A stretch of 64,000 nt of DNA from DATBRC01 sp036560485 (GCA_036560485.1 DATBRC010000057.1:124001-188000); one strand, 5' to 3'. Shown: positions 34,581-43,925, counted from the first letter of the stretch. The notes: generated by a model from the letters alone, not told the origin. Program-made: numbers and translations.

Positions 34581-35725
34581 TTGCTCTCCTCAGCGGCAAG
34601 CTCTTTCCATACGCTGTCATAGTATGTTTTCACGACATTCAAATAACGCGGATCGTCCAGCAAAAACGCATCGTGCCCATGCGGCGCATCGATTTCGGCA
34701 TAAGCGACCTGGCGTTTATTATTGACCAGCGCCTGCACAATCTCGTGACTGCGCGCCGGCGCGAAACGCCAATCGGTTGTGAAGGACACAAGCAGAAATT
34801 TCGCTTGCGTTTTGCTCAACGCTTGCGTCAAGTTGCCATTATATTGCTGTGCCGGATCGAAATAATCGAGTGCCTTGGTAATCAACAGATAAGTATTGGC
34901 ATCGAAGTATTCGGAAAATTTATCGCCCTGATAACGCAAATACGATTCGATTTCGAAATCGATGCCGAAATCGAATTGGTACTTGCCATTGCGCAGACCA
35001 CGCCCGAATTTTTCTGCCATGTCGTCATCCGACAAATAGGTGATATGGCCGATCATGCGCGCGACGCGCAAGCCTCTTTTCGGCACAACGTTGTGCGCGT
35101 AATAATCGCCGCCATGAAAATCAGGATCGGTCAGAATCGCCTGGCGTGCGACATCGTTGAATGCGATGTTTTGCGCAGACAGCTTTGGCGCTGCTGCGAC
35201 CACCACGCAATGACGGATCCGTTCCGGATACATCAGACTCCATGCCAATGCCTGCATGCCACCCAATGAACCGCCCATCACCGCCGCGAATTGGCGAATG
35301 CCGAGTGCATCGGCCAGACGCGCTTGCGCATGCACCCAGTCTTCGACCGTCACAACCGGGAAGCCGGCCCCATACGGCTTGCCAGTGGCAGGATTGGTAT
35401 GCATCGGCCCGGTCGAACCAAAGCAGGAGCCGAGATTATTGACGCCGATAACAAAAAACTTGTTGGTGTCGACCGGTTTGCCAGGGCCGACCATGTTGTC
35501 CCACCAGCCGACGTTTTTTGCGTCGTCAGGACCGTGATAAGTGCCGGCGACATGATGCGATGCATTCAACGCATGGCACACCAATACCGCATTCGAATGA
35601 TTGGCGTTCAAGGTCCCGTATGTTTCGTACACTAATGTGTACTCGGCAATCGACGCACCGCTTTGCAGCTGCAGTGGCGTAGAGAATTGCATCGATTGGG
35701 GTGAGACGATTCCGAGGGTGGACAT
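34577..35725 (-). CDS. metX: Homoserine O-acyltransferase MetX (succinyl- or acetyltransferase)
   Basis: 382 residues of alpha/beta-hydrolase fold: Y-E-T-Y-G-T-L-N, V-C-H-A-L-N-A-S-H-H-V-A-G, the nucleophile Ser in M-G-G-S-L-G-G-M-Q-A-L-A-W, a late Asp (L-V-S-F-T-T-D-W) and His (G-H-D-A-F-L). It acylates homoserine in methionine synthesis; together with MetW in betaproteobacteria it is likely the succinyltransferase form, but sequence by eye does not prove the acyl donor. A candidate structured leader lies upstream. Confidence 0.94.
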   Translation of the reverse strand: MSTLGIVSPQSMQFSTPLQLQSGASIAEYTLVYETYGTLNANHSNAVLVCHALNASHHVAGTYHGPDDAKNVGWWDNMVGPGKPVDTNKFFVIGVNNLGSCFGSTGPMHTNPATGKPYGAGFPVVTVEDWVHAQARLADALGIRQFAAVMGGSLGGMQALAWSLMYPERIRHCVVVAAAPKLSAQNIAFNDVARQAILTDPDFHGGDYYAHNVVPKRGLRVARMIGHITYLSDDDMAEKFGRGLRNGKYQFDFGIDFEIESYLRYQGDKFSEYFDANTYLLITKALDYFDPAQQYNGNLTQALSKTQAKFLLVSFTTDWRFAPARSHEIVQALVNNKRQVAYAEIDAPHGHDAFLLDDPRYLNVVKTYYDSVWKELAAEESK

Positions 35726-35782
35726 GTTAACTAATCAATCGTGATGAGGTGGTATGCCACCTGCTCTTTTCAAATTTCAAAT

Positions 35783-35814
35783 AAAAAGCCCGAAAGCATA
35801 TTGCTGATCGGGCT
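35783..35814 (-). terminator. Intrinsic terminator upstream of metX
   Basis: Minus strand: AGCCCG, an internal AGCA/TGCT helix, CGGGCT, then TTTTTATTT. It could end the ptsI operon transcript, the candidate small RNA, or attenuate metX. A further small hairpin, AGGTGG-CATA-CCACCT (35747-35762), lies in the metX 5' region. Confidence 0.8.
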
Positions 35815-35922
35815 AGGTAAGGAGCTTGAACTTTATCAGGTCCAAGCACGCTTTAGCCGTATTTATGATTCTGACATTGCCAGAATCATGCGCCCGCAAG
35901 CTGATAATCAAATCGGCGCAAT
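35783..35922 (-). ncRNA. Candidate structured leader of metX or independent small RNA
   Basis: About 140 nt on the minus strand between a predicted promoter and an intrinsic terminator. It contains a 9-bp hairpin ATGATTCTG/CAGAATCAT (35865-35889), an 8-bp hairpin GCTTGGAC/GTTCAAGC with one G-U pair (about 35826-35849), then the terminator. metX starts 58 bases after the terminator. It does not match the SAM or SAH riboswitch consensus sequences I know. Either an attenuator for metXW or a small RNA. Confidence 0.45.
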
Positions 35923-35928
35923 GACGTA

Positions 35929-35957
35929 AGAATAACCAAGTCTCACAATATCGTCAA
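35929..35957 (-). promoter_or_regulatory. Sigma-70 promoter upstream of the metX leader
   Basis: Minus strand TTGACG (35957-35952), a 17-base spacer, TATTCT (35934-35929). Start site expected near 35922. Two mismatches to consensus in total in the best positions and ideal spacing. It lies just after the ptsI stop. Confidence 0.6.
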
Positions 35958-35995
35958 ACGACCATTACATCTGGCTGATCTACCGCGATAGGTGT

Positions 35996-37747
35996 TTAGA
36001 CCATTTGCAATTGGCGCATGGCTTCGGAAATTGCCGCTGGTTCTACAGCACGCAGCACTTTTCTGGCATGCGGGACGATCCGGCTCAAGTCGCTGTTTAG
36101 AATTTCTTGTTTGACCGACAGGATCTGGCTTGGATGCATTGAAAAGCTGCGCAACCCCATACCCAGCAACAGGCGTGTCAATTTGGCATCGCCTGCCATC
36201 TCGCCGCAAACGGCGACCGGGATTTTCGCTTTGGCACCGATTGAAATCACGCTGGATAACAAATACAAAATCGCCGGATGCAGCGGGTTGTACAGATGCG
36301 CGACTTCGTGGTCGACACGATCAATCGCTAGTGTGTATTGGATCAAATCGTTGGTGCCGATCGATAAGAAATCCATGCGCTTGACGAACATTGGCAGTGT
36401 CAATGCAGCCGCAGGAATTTCGATCATTGCGCCAACTGGGATTGCAGGGTCAAACTTTTTGCCGGCTTCGCGCAGTTGCGCTTTGGCTTGTTCAATCATC
36501 GCCAAGGTCTGATCAATCTCGAACGTGTGCGCCAACATTGGAATCAATAATTTCACCGGACCGAATGCAGAAGCGCGCAGAATCGCGCGCAATTGCATCA
36601 GGAAAATTTGCGGCTCAGCCAGGCAATAGCGAATCGCGCGCAAACCTAACGCGGGATTCAGTGCGGTTTGCTCGGCCATATCCAACGGTTTATCAGCGCC
36701 GATATCCAGCGTGCGGATCGTGACCGGACGGCCCTTCATCGCAACCACTGCCTGGCGATACGACTCGAATTGTTCATCCTCAGTAGGCAGTTTGTTGAGA
36801 TAGCCTGAGCGCCCCATGAACAGGAATTCGGAGCGGAACAGCCCGACGCCGTAAGCGCCTGCTTCCATCGCTGCAGCGCAGTCGTCGGGCAATTCGATAT
36901 TGGCAAGCAGAGAAATTTCGACGCCATCGCGTGTGATGGCGGGTGTTTTTTTCAGCTTGCTGAGTTTTTTCCGCTCGCGCAGTTGACGTGCCTGCTGTTC
37001 GCGATATTGATCGAGCACCATCGGCGTCGGATCGACAATCACGACACCAGCATCGCCATCGATAATCAGCCAGTCATCTTGCGCGATCAGCGCGGAGGCA
37101 TTGAACATGCCCACTGCAGCAGGGATATCGAGACTGCGTGCAACGATCGAAGTATGCGAGTTTTGTCCACCGACATCAGTGACAAATCCGGCGAACGCGC
37201 GATTTCTGAACTGCATCATGTCGGCAGGCGAAATATCGTGCGCGACCACGATCATGTTGGCGCCGCTTTCGCTTGGCACAGGCATTTTCGACAATTCGGT
37301 CGCTGTGCCGGTCAACACTTTCAGAACGCGCTCACCAACCTGTTGAATATCGGCTTTGCGTTCCCGCAGATAGGCGTCGCCAATTTCATCGAACTGTGCA
37401 GACAATTCGTCGATTTGCGTGACCAGCGCCCACTCCGCGTTGTAGTGACGCGTGCGGATAATATCGAGCGGCATTTCGGAAATCATTGGATCCGACAGGA
37501 TCAACGCGTGCACATCAATGAAGGCGCCTAGTTCGGTCGGTGAATCCTGCGGCAAATCGTTCCACAGCGTTTGCAATTCCTTGTGCACGGTTGCAATAGC
37601 ATCTTTCAAGCGCTGTACTTCTGCCTCGATATCTTCTGCCGGCAGCAGATAATGTTTGACGTCCAGTGCTGCAGGCGCGAGCAGATGCGCGCGGCCAATC
37701 GCAATGCCGCGTGAAACTGCAATCCCATGTAACGTAAAAGATGCCAC
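35996..37747 (-). CDS. ptsI: PTS enzyme I (phosphoenolpyruvate-protein phosphotransferase)
   Basis: 583 residues, close to the usual 575. GTG start directly follows the ptsH stop. The phospho-His motif G-G-Q-N-S-H-T-S-I-V-A-R, the PEP-binding G-V-G-L-F-R-S-E-F-L-F-M and the C-terminal C-G-E-M-A-G-D with its active Cys are present. It passes phosphate from PEP to HPr. With only HPr and a Man-type EIIA nearby and no sugar permease, this is the regulatory PTS seen in many betaproteobacteria. Confidence 0.96.
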   Translation of the reverse strand: MASFTLHGIAVSRGIAIGRAHLLAPAALDVKHYLLPAEDIEAEVQRLKDAIATVHKELQTLWNDLPQDSPTELGAFIDVHALILSDPMISEMPLDIIRTRHYNAEWALVTQIDELSAQFDEIGDAYLRERKADIQQVGERVLKVLTGTATELSKMPVPSESGANMIVVAHDISPADMMQFRNRAFAGFVTDVGGQNSHTSIVARSLDIPAAVGMFNASALIAQDDWLIIDGDAGVVIVDPTPMVLDQYREQQARQLRERKKLSKLKKTPAITRDGVEISLLANIELPDDCAAAMEAGAYGVGLFRSEFLFMGRSGYLNKLPTEDEQFESYRQAVVAMKGRPVTIRTLDIGADKPLDMAEQTALNPALGLRAIRYCLAEPQIFLMQLRAILRASAFGPVKLLIPMLAHTFEIDQTLAMIEQAKAQLREAGKKFDPAIPVGAMIEIPAAALTLPMFVKRMDFLSIGTNDLIQYTLAIDRVDHEVAHLYNPLHPAILYLLSSVISIGAKAKIPVAVCGEMAGDAKLTRLLLGMGLRSFSMHPSQILSVKQEILNSDLSRIVPHARKVLRAVEPAAISEAMRQLQMV

Positions 37748-38017
37748 TTATTCGCCTTCGCCGAATTTATTATTGATGAGTTCTACCAAAGCGTCAAAGC
37801 ACTCCTTTTCATCTACACCATCTGCCTCAAGAACGACCTTCGATCCTTTGCCTGCTGCCAGCATCATCACACCCATGATCGATTTTGCATTGACGCGGCG
37901 TTTGTTGCGGGTCATCCAGACATCACTTTTAAATTTGGCGGCAAGCTGGGTCAATTTGGCCGATGCCCTTGCATGCAATCCTAGTTTATTAATTATTTCG
38001 ATTTCTTGTTCAATCAT
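37748..38017 (-). CDS. ptsH: Phosphocarrier protein HPr
   Basis: 89 residues from the ATG at 38017; the frame extends further only into the upstream gene. H-A-R-A-S-A at residues 15-20 places the phospho-His, and R-V-N-A-K-S-I-M-G-V-M-M contains the regulatory Ser. It takes phosphate from enzyme I and gives it to EIIA(Man). Abuts ptsI. Confidence 0.96.
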   Translation of the reverse strand: MIEQEIEIINKLGLHARASAKLTQLAAKFKSDVWMTRNKRRVNAKSIMGVMMLAAGKGSKVVLEADGVDEKECFDALVELINNKFGEGE

Positions 38018-38036
38018 TTTTATCGTTTTCGATTTT

Positions 38037-38444
38037 TTAGTTAGGAGAAAGACGAACGCGATTGTCGACACGTACGACGCCGCTTTGTCCGCCGGCAAGC
38101 GCCATTTCCACGACAACATCCAGAGTGTCGTTGCGATAGGTGATTGCTCGCAACAGCATCGGTAAACTAATGCCGGCGATCACTTCAACGTGACCTGGGT
38201 CATTCAGTTGAATGGTGCAATTGGAAGGCGTGCCACCCATCACGTCGGTAATGACCAACACACCGGAACCGTCATCCAATTTCTCAATGGCAGCTTTCGC
38301 GACGCGTTTGACTTCTACCGGATCCTGATCAGCTTGCACATCGATTGCTTCGAGATTAGCCGGGCGTCCACGAAATACATGGCTGGCGGCCTCGATGAAG
38401 GCCTGCCCTAACGGTGCATGAGTTAAGAGAAGAATGCCAACCAT
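38037..38444 (-). CDS. manX: PTS EIIA component, mannose/fructose type
   Basis: 135 residues, a single EIIA(Man) domain: G-I-L-L-L-T-H-A-P-L-G with the phospho-His at residue 9, I-T-D-V-M-G-G-T-P-S-N. No EIIB/C/D genes follow. In Alpha- and Betaproteobacteria such lone EIIA proteins act in regulation (for example of HPr kinase or PHB metabolism), which fits the regulatory PTS here. 19 bases before ptsH. The gene symbol is by similarity. Confidence 0.9.
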   Translation of the reverse strand: MVGILLLTHAPLGQAFIEAASHVFRGRPANLEAIDVQADQDPVEVKRVAKAAIEKLDDGSGVLVITDVMGGTPSNCTIQLNDPGHVEVIAGISLPMLLRAITYRNDTLDVVVEMALAGGQSGVVRVDNRVRLSPN

Positions 38445-38533
38445 AATGTGTGTTAAACGGGAAAGCTATTTATGAAATTATCCACCAACATCAACGTAAC
38501 GCGCTTGAGAATTGAATCGTACCAACGCGATCG

Positions 38534-39472
38534 TCACATTGCTTTTTCCAGTGCGTCAATGAACATGCCCGCCACATTGAATCCTGTTTGCTGAGTTATT
38601 TCCTGGAAACAAGTCGGACTCGTTACATTGACTTCGGTTAAATAATCGCCGATGACGTCCAATCCTACCAGTAACAACCCGCGCGTTGAAAGAATTGGCG
38701 CAAGGGTATTGGCAATCTCATAGTCGCGCGCCGACAGTGCTTGCGCGACGCCGGTGCCGCCCGCTGCCAAATTGCCGCGCACTTCACCGGCTTGCGGAAT
38801 GCGCGCGAGGCAATACGGCACGACTTCACCACCGATCAGCAGAATGCGTTTGTCACCCATCACGATTTCAGGAATGAAGCGCTGCGCCATGACCGTATGC
38901 TTGCCGTTATGCGTGAGTGTTTCGATGATCGAGCCGAGATTCATGCCATCTTCCTTGACGCGGAAAATGCCTGTGCCACCCATGCCATCAAGCGGCTTCA
39001 GAATGATGTCTTTGTGCTGCATATGAAATGCACGCAAGCGCGCATCGTCGCTCGTCACCAGCGTCGGCGCAGTAAATTGTGCAAATTGCGCGATCGCGAG
39101 TTTCTCGTTGTGATTACGGATTGCCTGCGGCCGGTTGAACACGCGCGCGCCCTGCTGTTCCGCCATCTCCAGCAAGTAAGTCGAATAGACGTACTCCATG
39201 TCGAACGGTGGATCCTTGCGTTTGACGATCGCGTCGAATTCGGTCAACGCATGTGCAACCGGCGGATCGGCGCGATACCAGTCAATCAAATCGCCCGTCA
39301 ATGTAATGCGCGACACGTCGGCCACAATCGCGCCATCCGAATAGGCCATGTCCTTTTGCTCGAATGCATAGATGGCATGGCCGCGTTTGGCCGCTTCCAC
39401 CATCATCGCAAAGGTGGAGTCCTTATACGTCTTGAAGCCGGTGAGCGGATCGGCAAGGAAGGCGATTCTCAT
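38534..39472 (-). CDS. gshB: Glutathione synthetase
   Basis: 312 residues, ATP-grasp. Starts M-R-I-A-F-L-A-D-P with K-T-Y-K-D-S-T, then K-P-L-D-G-M-G-G-T-G-I-F-R and E-V-N-V-T-S-P-T-C-F. It joins gamma-glutamylcysteine to glycine. Eight bases after gshA, so an operon. Confidence 0.96.
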   Translation of the reverse strand: MRIAFLADPLTGFKTYKDSTFAMMVEAAKRGHAIYAFEQKDMAYSDGAIVADVSRITLTGDLIDWYRADPPVAHALTEFDAIVKRKDPPFDMEYVYSTYLLEMAEQQGARVFNRPQAIRNHNEKLAIAQFAQFTAPTLVTSDDARLRAFHMQHKDIILKPLDGMGGTGIFRVKEDGMNLGSIIETLTHNGKHTVMAQRFIPEIVMGDKRILLIGGEVVPYCLARIPQAGEVRGNLAAGGTGVAQALSARDYEIANTLAPILSTRGLLLVGLDVIGDYLTEVNVTSPTCFQEITQQTGFNVAGMFIDALEKAM

Positions 39473-39480
39473 TGACGTTC

Positions 39481-40779
39481 CTAATAGATTTCAGGATTGG
39501 GATCGGTCTTTTCAAGTTCCAGCGATGCAGCCAGCAAAGCCAGACGCGCAACTACGCCATACATATAAAAACGATTCGGTGCGGTTGTGCCGGGTTTAGC
39601 TTTTAAATCAGGCAGCGCATGTTGCTGCGCAAATGCGAGCGGCACAAAATGTGCGCCCGGTGCATTCAGATTCTCATCGATGCCGCGCTCTGCATGCACA
39701 CGATAGAAGCCACCTACTACGTAACGATCCATCATATATACGACCGGTTCGGCCACCGCGTCATTGATGCGTTCGAATGTCGGCACGCCTTCTTGAATGA
39801 TCACATCATTGACTTCGAGCCCTTCTTTGCCGACCGACATTTTATTGCGTTGCTTGCGGTTCAGGTCTTTTACTTCGCTGGCATCTTTCACCGTCATGAT
39901 GCCCATGCCATAGGTGCCGGCATCAGCCTTGACGATCACGAAAGGGGTTTCCTTGATGCTGTATTCCTTGTACTTCTTGCGGATCTTGGTCAGCAGCATA
40001 TCGACATTGGCAGCTAAACATTCTTCGCCGGTGCGTTCCTGAAAATTGATTTGGCCGCATTTGCCGAAATACGGATTGAGCATCCATGGATCGACATCGA
40101 TCAACTTGGCAAATTTTTTGGCGACGTCGTCATATGATGCAAAGTGATTGCTTTTGCGGCGCACAGCCCAGCCGGCATGCAATGGCGGCAGCAAGTTTTG
40201 TTCGTGGATGTTTTCCAGAATCTGCGGCAGGCCGGAAGATAAATCGTTATTCAACAGGATGGTACAAGGATCAAAATTCTTCAGGCCGACACGGCGGCCA
40301 TTCTGCGAGCGCACCAACGGCTCTAGCGTTAGTACAGTGCCGTCCGGTAGTTCGATCGGTGTTGGTTCCTTCACGTCTTCCGACAATGAACCTAGACGTA
40401 CATTCAATCCCGTTTGCCGGAAAATCTGTGTCAGCCGCGCGACGTTTTGCAAATAGAACGTATTGCGCGTGTGATTTTCCGGAATCAGTAACAGATTCTT
40501 GGCGTCAGGGCAGTACTTCTCGATGGCTGCCATGGCGGCTTGGATTGCCAAAGGCAGCATTTCCGGCGACAGGTTATTAAATCCGCCCGGATACAGATTG
40601 GTGTCGACCGGCGCCAGTTTGAAACCGGCGTTACGCAAATCGACCGAGCAGTAAAACGGCGGTGTGTGTTCTTGCCACTCAAGACGAAACCAGCGCTCGA
40701 TTGCCGGCGTTGCCTTCAGAATTTTCTTTTCAAGATCGAGAAGCGGGCCGTTCAGGGCCGTAACCAGATGGGGAACCAT
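39481..40779 (-). CDS. gshA: Glutamate-cysteine ligase, betaproteobacterial type
   Basis: 432 residues, the type found in Burkholderiales and Acidithiobacillus and unlike E. coli GshA: N-L-S-P-E-M-L-P-L-A near residue 70, R-K-S-N-H-F-A-S-Y-D, V-K-A-D-A-G-T-Y-G-M-G-I-M and V-Y-M-M-D-R-Y-V-V-G-G-F-Y-R. First step of glutathione synthesis. First gene of the gshA-gshB group. Confidence 0.93.
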   Translation of the reverse strand: MVPHLVTALNGPLLDLEKKILKATPAIERWFRLEWQEHTPPFYCSVDLRNAGFKLAPVDTNLYPGGFNNLSPEMLPLAIQAAMAAIEKYCPDAKNLLLIPENHTRNTFYLQNVARLTQIFRQTGLNVRLGSLSEDVKEPTPIELPDGTVLTLEPLVRSQNGRRVGLKNFDPCTILLNNDLSSGLPQILENIHEQNLLPPLHAGWAVRRKSNHFASYDDVAKKFAKLIDVDPWMLNPYFGKCGQINFQERTGEECLAANVDMLLTKIRKKYKEYSIKETPFVIVKADAGTYGMGIMTVKDASEVKDLNRKQRNKMSVGKEGLEVNDVIIQEGVPTFERINDAVAEPVVYMMDRYVVGGFYRVHAERGIDENLNAPGAHFVPLAFAQQHALPDLKAKPGTTAPNRFYMYGVVARLALLAASLELEKTDPNPEIY

Positions 40780-40920
40780 GATTGCTTTACACCTTTACGG
40801 ATAACATTGAGGGTGATTCTAACGGGAATCGCCATTTCGCGTCTGTTCCAAAGCGCAAGGAAACAGGAGAAACAGTGGTATTTACATCAGGGCAATCCGT
40901 GGATTTTAAACCCCAGAATG

Positions 40921-40968
40921 AAAAAAAGCGCCCCGGGGAGAGGCGCTTTTAAAACCCACGGGAGTGGG
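40921..40968 (-). terminator. Tandem intrinsic terminators after amtB
   Basis: On the minus strand CCCAC-TCCC-GTGGG followed by TTTT, then AAAAGCGCC-...-GGCGC with TTTTTTT. The second also works on the plus strand. They end the torF-glnK-amtB operon before gshA. Confidence 0.85.
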
Positions 40969-40988
40969 TGGAGACAAAAATCTAGAGA

Positions 40989-42545
40989 TTAAGGATGGTA
41001 AGCCGATTCGCCGTGGCTGGAGATGTCCAGACCTTCGCGCTCTTCTTCTTCCGTTACACGCAGACCAATTACCAGATCGACCAGTTTGTATGCAATGAAA
41101 GCAACAACACCAGACCATACCAGCGTGGTGAGGACACCTTGCAACTGGATCCATACCTGACCGGAGATAGAGTAGTCAGGCGAAATCTTGTTTGCAACGT
41201 AGTCATAGACGCCTTGGCCGCCGAGTGACGGCGCAGCAAACACACCGGTCAACAACGCGCCCAACATACCGCCAACGCCGTGTACGCCGAATACGTCAAG
41301 CGAATCGTCAGCGCCCAACAGACGCTTCAGGCCATTCACACCCCACAGGCAGACAACACCTGCGATCAAGCCGAGTGCCAATGCGCCCATTGGGCCAATG
41401 AAACCGCAAGCTGGTGTAATAGCAACCAGGCCGGCTACAGCACCGGATGCAGCGCCCAACATCGATGGTTTGCCTTTCGACATCCACTCGGCAAACATCC
41501 AGGACAGCGACGCAGCAGCAGTTGCAAGCAAGGTATTAACGAAAGCCAATGCTGCGGTGTCGCCAGCTTCGAGTGCTGAACCTGCATTGAAACCGAACCA
41601 GCCCACCCACAACAGCGAAGCGCCGATCATGGTCATCGTCAACGAGTGTGGCGCCATCGATTCTTTACCGTAGCCGACACGTTTGCCGATCACATATGCA
41701 CCAACCAGACCTGCGATAGCGGAGTTGATGTGAACAACGGTACCACCAGCGAAGTCGAGCGCGCCTTTTTGCCATAACCAGCCGCCTTTTGCTGTTTCAG
41801 AAGCCAAGGTTGCTGCATCCTTGATGCCATCTGGACCAGGCCAGAACCAGACCATGTGAGCGATCGGCAGGTACGAGAACGTGAACCACAGAACGATGAA
41901 TGCCAACAAAGCAGAGAACTTGATGCGTTCTGCAAACGAACCGACGATCAGGCCGCAAGTGATTGCCGCAAACGTGGCCTGGAACACGACGAATACGAAT
42001 TCAGGAATGACGACGCCTTTGCTGAATGTGGCAGCGGTTGCAAAAGTTGCCTTCGCTGGGTCCCAAATGCCTTTCAACATGACGCGATCAAACGAACCGA
42101 TGAAATTGCCGCCTTCGGTGAACGCCAGCGAGTAGCCATACAAGCACCACAACACAATAATCAATGCGAATACCACGAAGACTTGCATCAGCACCGACAA
42201 CATGTTTTTGGTGCGGACCAAGCCGCCGTAAAACAATGCCAAACCAGGGATCGTCATCAAGATCACGAGTGCAGTGGAGATCATCATCCATGCGGTGTCA
42301 CCTTTGTTTGGCGTTGGTGCGGCTGCTGCGGGTGCAGCAGCAGGAGCTGAAGCGTCCGGTGCTGCTGCCGCGGCTGCAGCAGGTGCTGTCGGAGCAGAAG
42401 CAGCAGGCGCAGCTGCTGCAGGAGCGGAAGCGGCAGCGGCAGGTGCCGATGCTTTGGCTGCATCATCAGCGAAAGCCGATGGTGCAAATCCAATCGCGAG
42501 TAGCAGCGAACCAGCTGCCAGGAAGCGTGCAAAATGTTTTTTCAT
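40989..42545 (-). CDS. amtB: Ammonium transporter AmtB with long Ala/Pro-rich periplasmic N terminus
   Basis: 518 residues. Signal peptide (1-26, A-F-A) followed by a low-complexity Ala/Pro/Ser linker (about 28-80), then the Amt channel from about residue 82: D-T-A-W-M-M-I-S, F-Y-G-G-L-V-R-T-K-N, D-F-A-G-G-T-V-V-H-I-N, and the twin His regions. It conducts ammonium into the cell and is blocked by GlnK. Ribosome site AAGGGG. The linker is longer than in E. coli AmtB but such linkers are common in betaproteobacteria. Confidence 0.95.
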   Translation of the reverse strand: MKKHFARFLAAGSLLLAIGFAPSAFADDAAKASAPAAAASAPAAAAPAASAPTAPAAAAAAAPDASAPAAAPAAAAPTPNKGDTAWMMISTALVILMTIPGLALFYGGLVRTKNMLSVLMQVFVVFALIIVLWCLYGYSLAFTEGGNFIGSFDRVMLKGIWDPAKATFATAATFSKGVVIPEFVFVVFQATFAAITCGLIVGSFAERIKFSALLAFIVLWFTFSYLPIAHMVWFWPGPDGIKDAATLASETAKGGWLWQKGALDFAGGTVVHINSAIAGLVGAYVIGKRVGYGKESMAPHSLTMTMIGASLLWVGWFGFNAGSALEAGDTAALAFVNTLLATAAASLSWMFAEWMSKGKPSMLGAASGAVAGLVAITPACGFIGPMGALALGLIAGVVCLWGVNGLKRLLGADDSLDVFGVHGVGGMLGALLTGVFAAPSLGGQGVYDYVANKISPDYSISGQVWIQLQGVLTTLVWSGVVAFIAYKLVDLVIGLRVTEEEEREGLDISSHGESAYHP

Positions 42546-42556
42546 TGTTGTTCCCC

Positions 42557-42895
42557 TTATAGTGCTTCTTTGCCGGTTTCACCGGTACGGATACGCACGA
42601 CTTGCTGCAAGTCGTAGACGAAAATTTTTCCGTCGCCGATTTTGCCTGTGCGGGCAGCAGTTTCGATCGCTTCGATAGCGCGCTCGACAATGTCGTCATC
42701 CACTGCTGCTTCAATTTTGGTTTTTGGTAAAAAATCGACCACATACTCGGCGCCACGATACAACTCCGTGTGACCTTTTTGACGGCCGAAGCCTTTGACT
42801 TCGGTCACCGTGATGCCTTGCACGCCAATGGCGGACAACGCTTCACGGACTTCATCCAGTTTGAATGGTTTGATGATTGCGGTAATCAGTTTCAT
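42557..42895 (-). CDS. glnK: Nitrogen regulatory protein P-II (GlnK)
   Basis: 112 residues from the ATG at 42895 with GGAG 6 bases upstream. P-II signatures: K-P-F-K-L-D-E-V-R-E-A-L, G-F-G-R-Q-K-G-H-T-E-L-Y-R-G with uridylylation Tyr51, T-G-K-I-G-D-G-K-I-F-V. It senses ATP/ADP, 2-oxoglutarate and uridylylation state and plugs AmtB. 11 bases before amtB. Confidence 0.96.
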   Translation of the reverse strand: MKLITAIIKPFKLDEVREALSAIGVQGITVTEVKGFGRQKGHTELYRGAEYVVDFLPKTKIEAAVDDDIVERAIEAIETAARTGKIGDGKIFVYDLQQVVRIRTGETGKEAL

Positions 42896-42907
42896 GCTGA
42901 TCTCCAA

Positions 42908-43753
42908 TTAGAAAGTTTTTACAGCTGTGAGTACAACGCCGTTTTTGCCAAGGTTTTTAAAGCTTGGTGATGAATATGCAGGTATGTTGCCTGCATAGGG
43001 GTTATGGTCTTTAGCATTAGTCCCGACCGCTGCTAAACTGAATGTAATGCCTGCAAGTTGATCAACCGTCTTGGAAACGCCGATTTTCCAATCAGTGTAG
43101 CTATACAAGCTATTGGAAACGCCAGCTGAAGCTTCTCCGGACCCGGCAACTTTTTGATGGCCAACATGGAGGTTCAGGGTGAAGCCTGCGCCCACATCAG
43201 GGTTCCAACCCAAATCAAGGTAACCACTGTTTTTACTATCCACATTACCAAACAAGGTAGTCAAAGAGTCTGAATACTTGATGTAAGCAGTGCCGTATCC
43301 GATTTGTCCGTACAGTTCGAATGTATTGGCATTGGTATTGGGAGGAACTGAGTTGTAATTGTTGCCTGGATAATAATAATACAGGCCCCCTACGTCGTAA
43401 TTAAAGCCGCCGCCAATATCGCCGCGCTTACCACCGTACAGGTCCCATTCGACTGGGCCTTTGCCGCCTGTATTGCCACCCACGAGCAAACCATCTTTAA
43501 TCCACTTGATCGTGGACAGCCATGTACCTGCATATAAGCCAGTTGGGTTATTTGTGTAATCAACACCGCCTTGAAGTGCAGGTTGGAAGCGGGATTGCGA
43601 AATGCCGCGATAACGGTAATCGCTAGCGATACCAATGTTATAAGCCACTACGTTATCAGGCGTCGGAGCAGCAGCGGGCGCTGCATCTTCTGCATAGGCA
43701 CCACTGCCTGTAAAGGCAGCCGTTACTGCTGCTACAAGAATCAATTTCTTCAT
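42908..43753 (-). CDS. TorF-family putative porin
   Basis: 281 residues from the ATG at 43753 with AAGGAA. Signal peptide (about 1-22, A-Y-A). Y-N-I-G-I-A-S-D-Y-R-Y-R-G-I-S-Q near residue 42 is the family's opening motif, followed by alternating beta strands and a C-terminal aromatic end (V-K-T-F). An outer-membrane beta barrel. Its place before glnK-amtB, 12 bases apart, implies a role in nitrogen compound uptake (inference). Confidence 0.87.
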   Translation of the reverse strand: MKKLILVAAVTAAFTGSGAYAEDAAPAAAPTPDNVVAYNIGIASDYRYRGISQSRFQPALQGGVDYTNNPTGLYAGTWLSTIKWIKDGLLVGGNTGGKGPVEWDLYGGKRGDIGGGFNYDVGGLYYYYPGNNYNSVPPNTNANTFELYGQIGYGTAYIKYSDSLTTLFGNVDSKNSGYLDLGWNPDVGAGFTLNLHVGHQKVAGSGEASAGVSNSLYSYTDWKIGVSKTVDQLAGITFSLAAVGTNAKDHNPYAGNIPAYSSPSFKNLGKNGVVLTAVKTF

Positions 43754-43827
43754 GGCGGTTCCTTGGGTTGATAATTGAAAATTTAAAAACTGGTAAATCA
43801 AGCAACTAATAAGCTACATTGCTACTT

Positions 43828-43844
43828 AGCAGATCCCGTGCCAA
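43828..43844 (-). promoter_or_regulatory. Sigma-54 promoter of torF-glnK-amtB
   Basis: Minus strand TTGGCACGGGATCTGCT matches YTGGCACGRNNNTTGCW at all positions but one, with GG and GC exactly 10 bases apart. Start site about 60 bases before torF. Confidence 0.75.
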
Positions 43845-43925
43845 CCTATTTTGACGCAGATGCGTTATCATTTTTGCAAAGTTATTCTGTTTTGGGTGGT
43901 GCTGAAGCTCATGACAAACATGTAT

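Noticed and set aside
35783..35995. Known SAM riboswitch upstream of metX
   Set aside because: Neither the SAM-I kink-turn core nor the short SAM-II consensus could be recognised; left as an unclassified structured leader.
38741..39475. 244-codon frame opposite gshB
   Set aside because: Coincides with gshB codon positions; no homology and no ribosome site.
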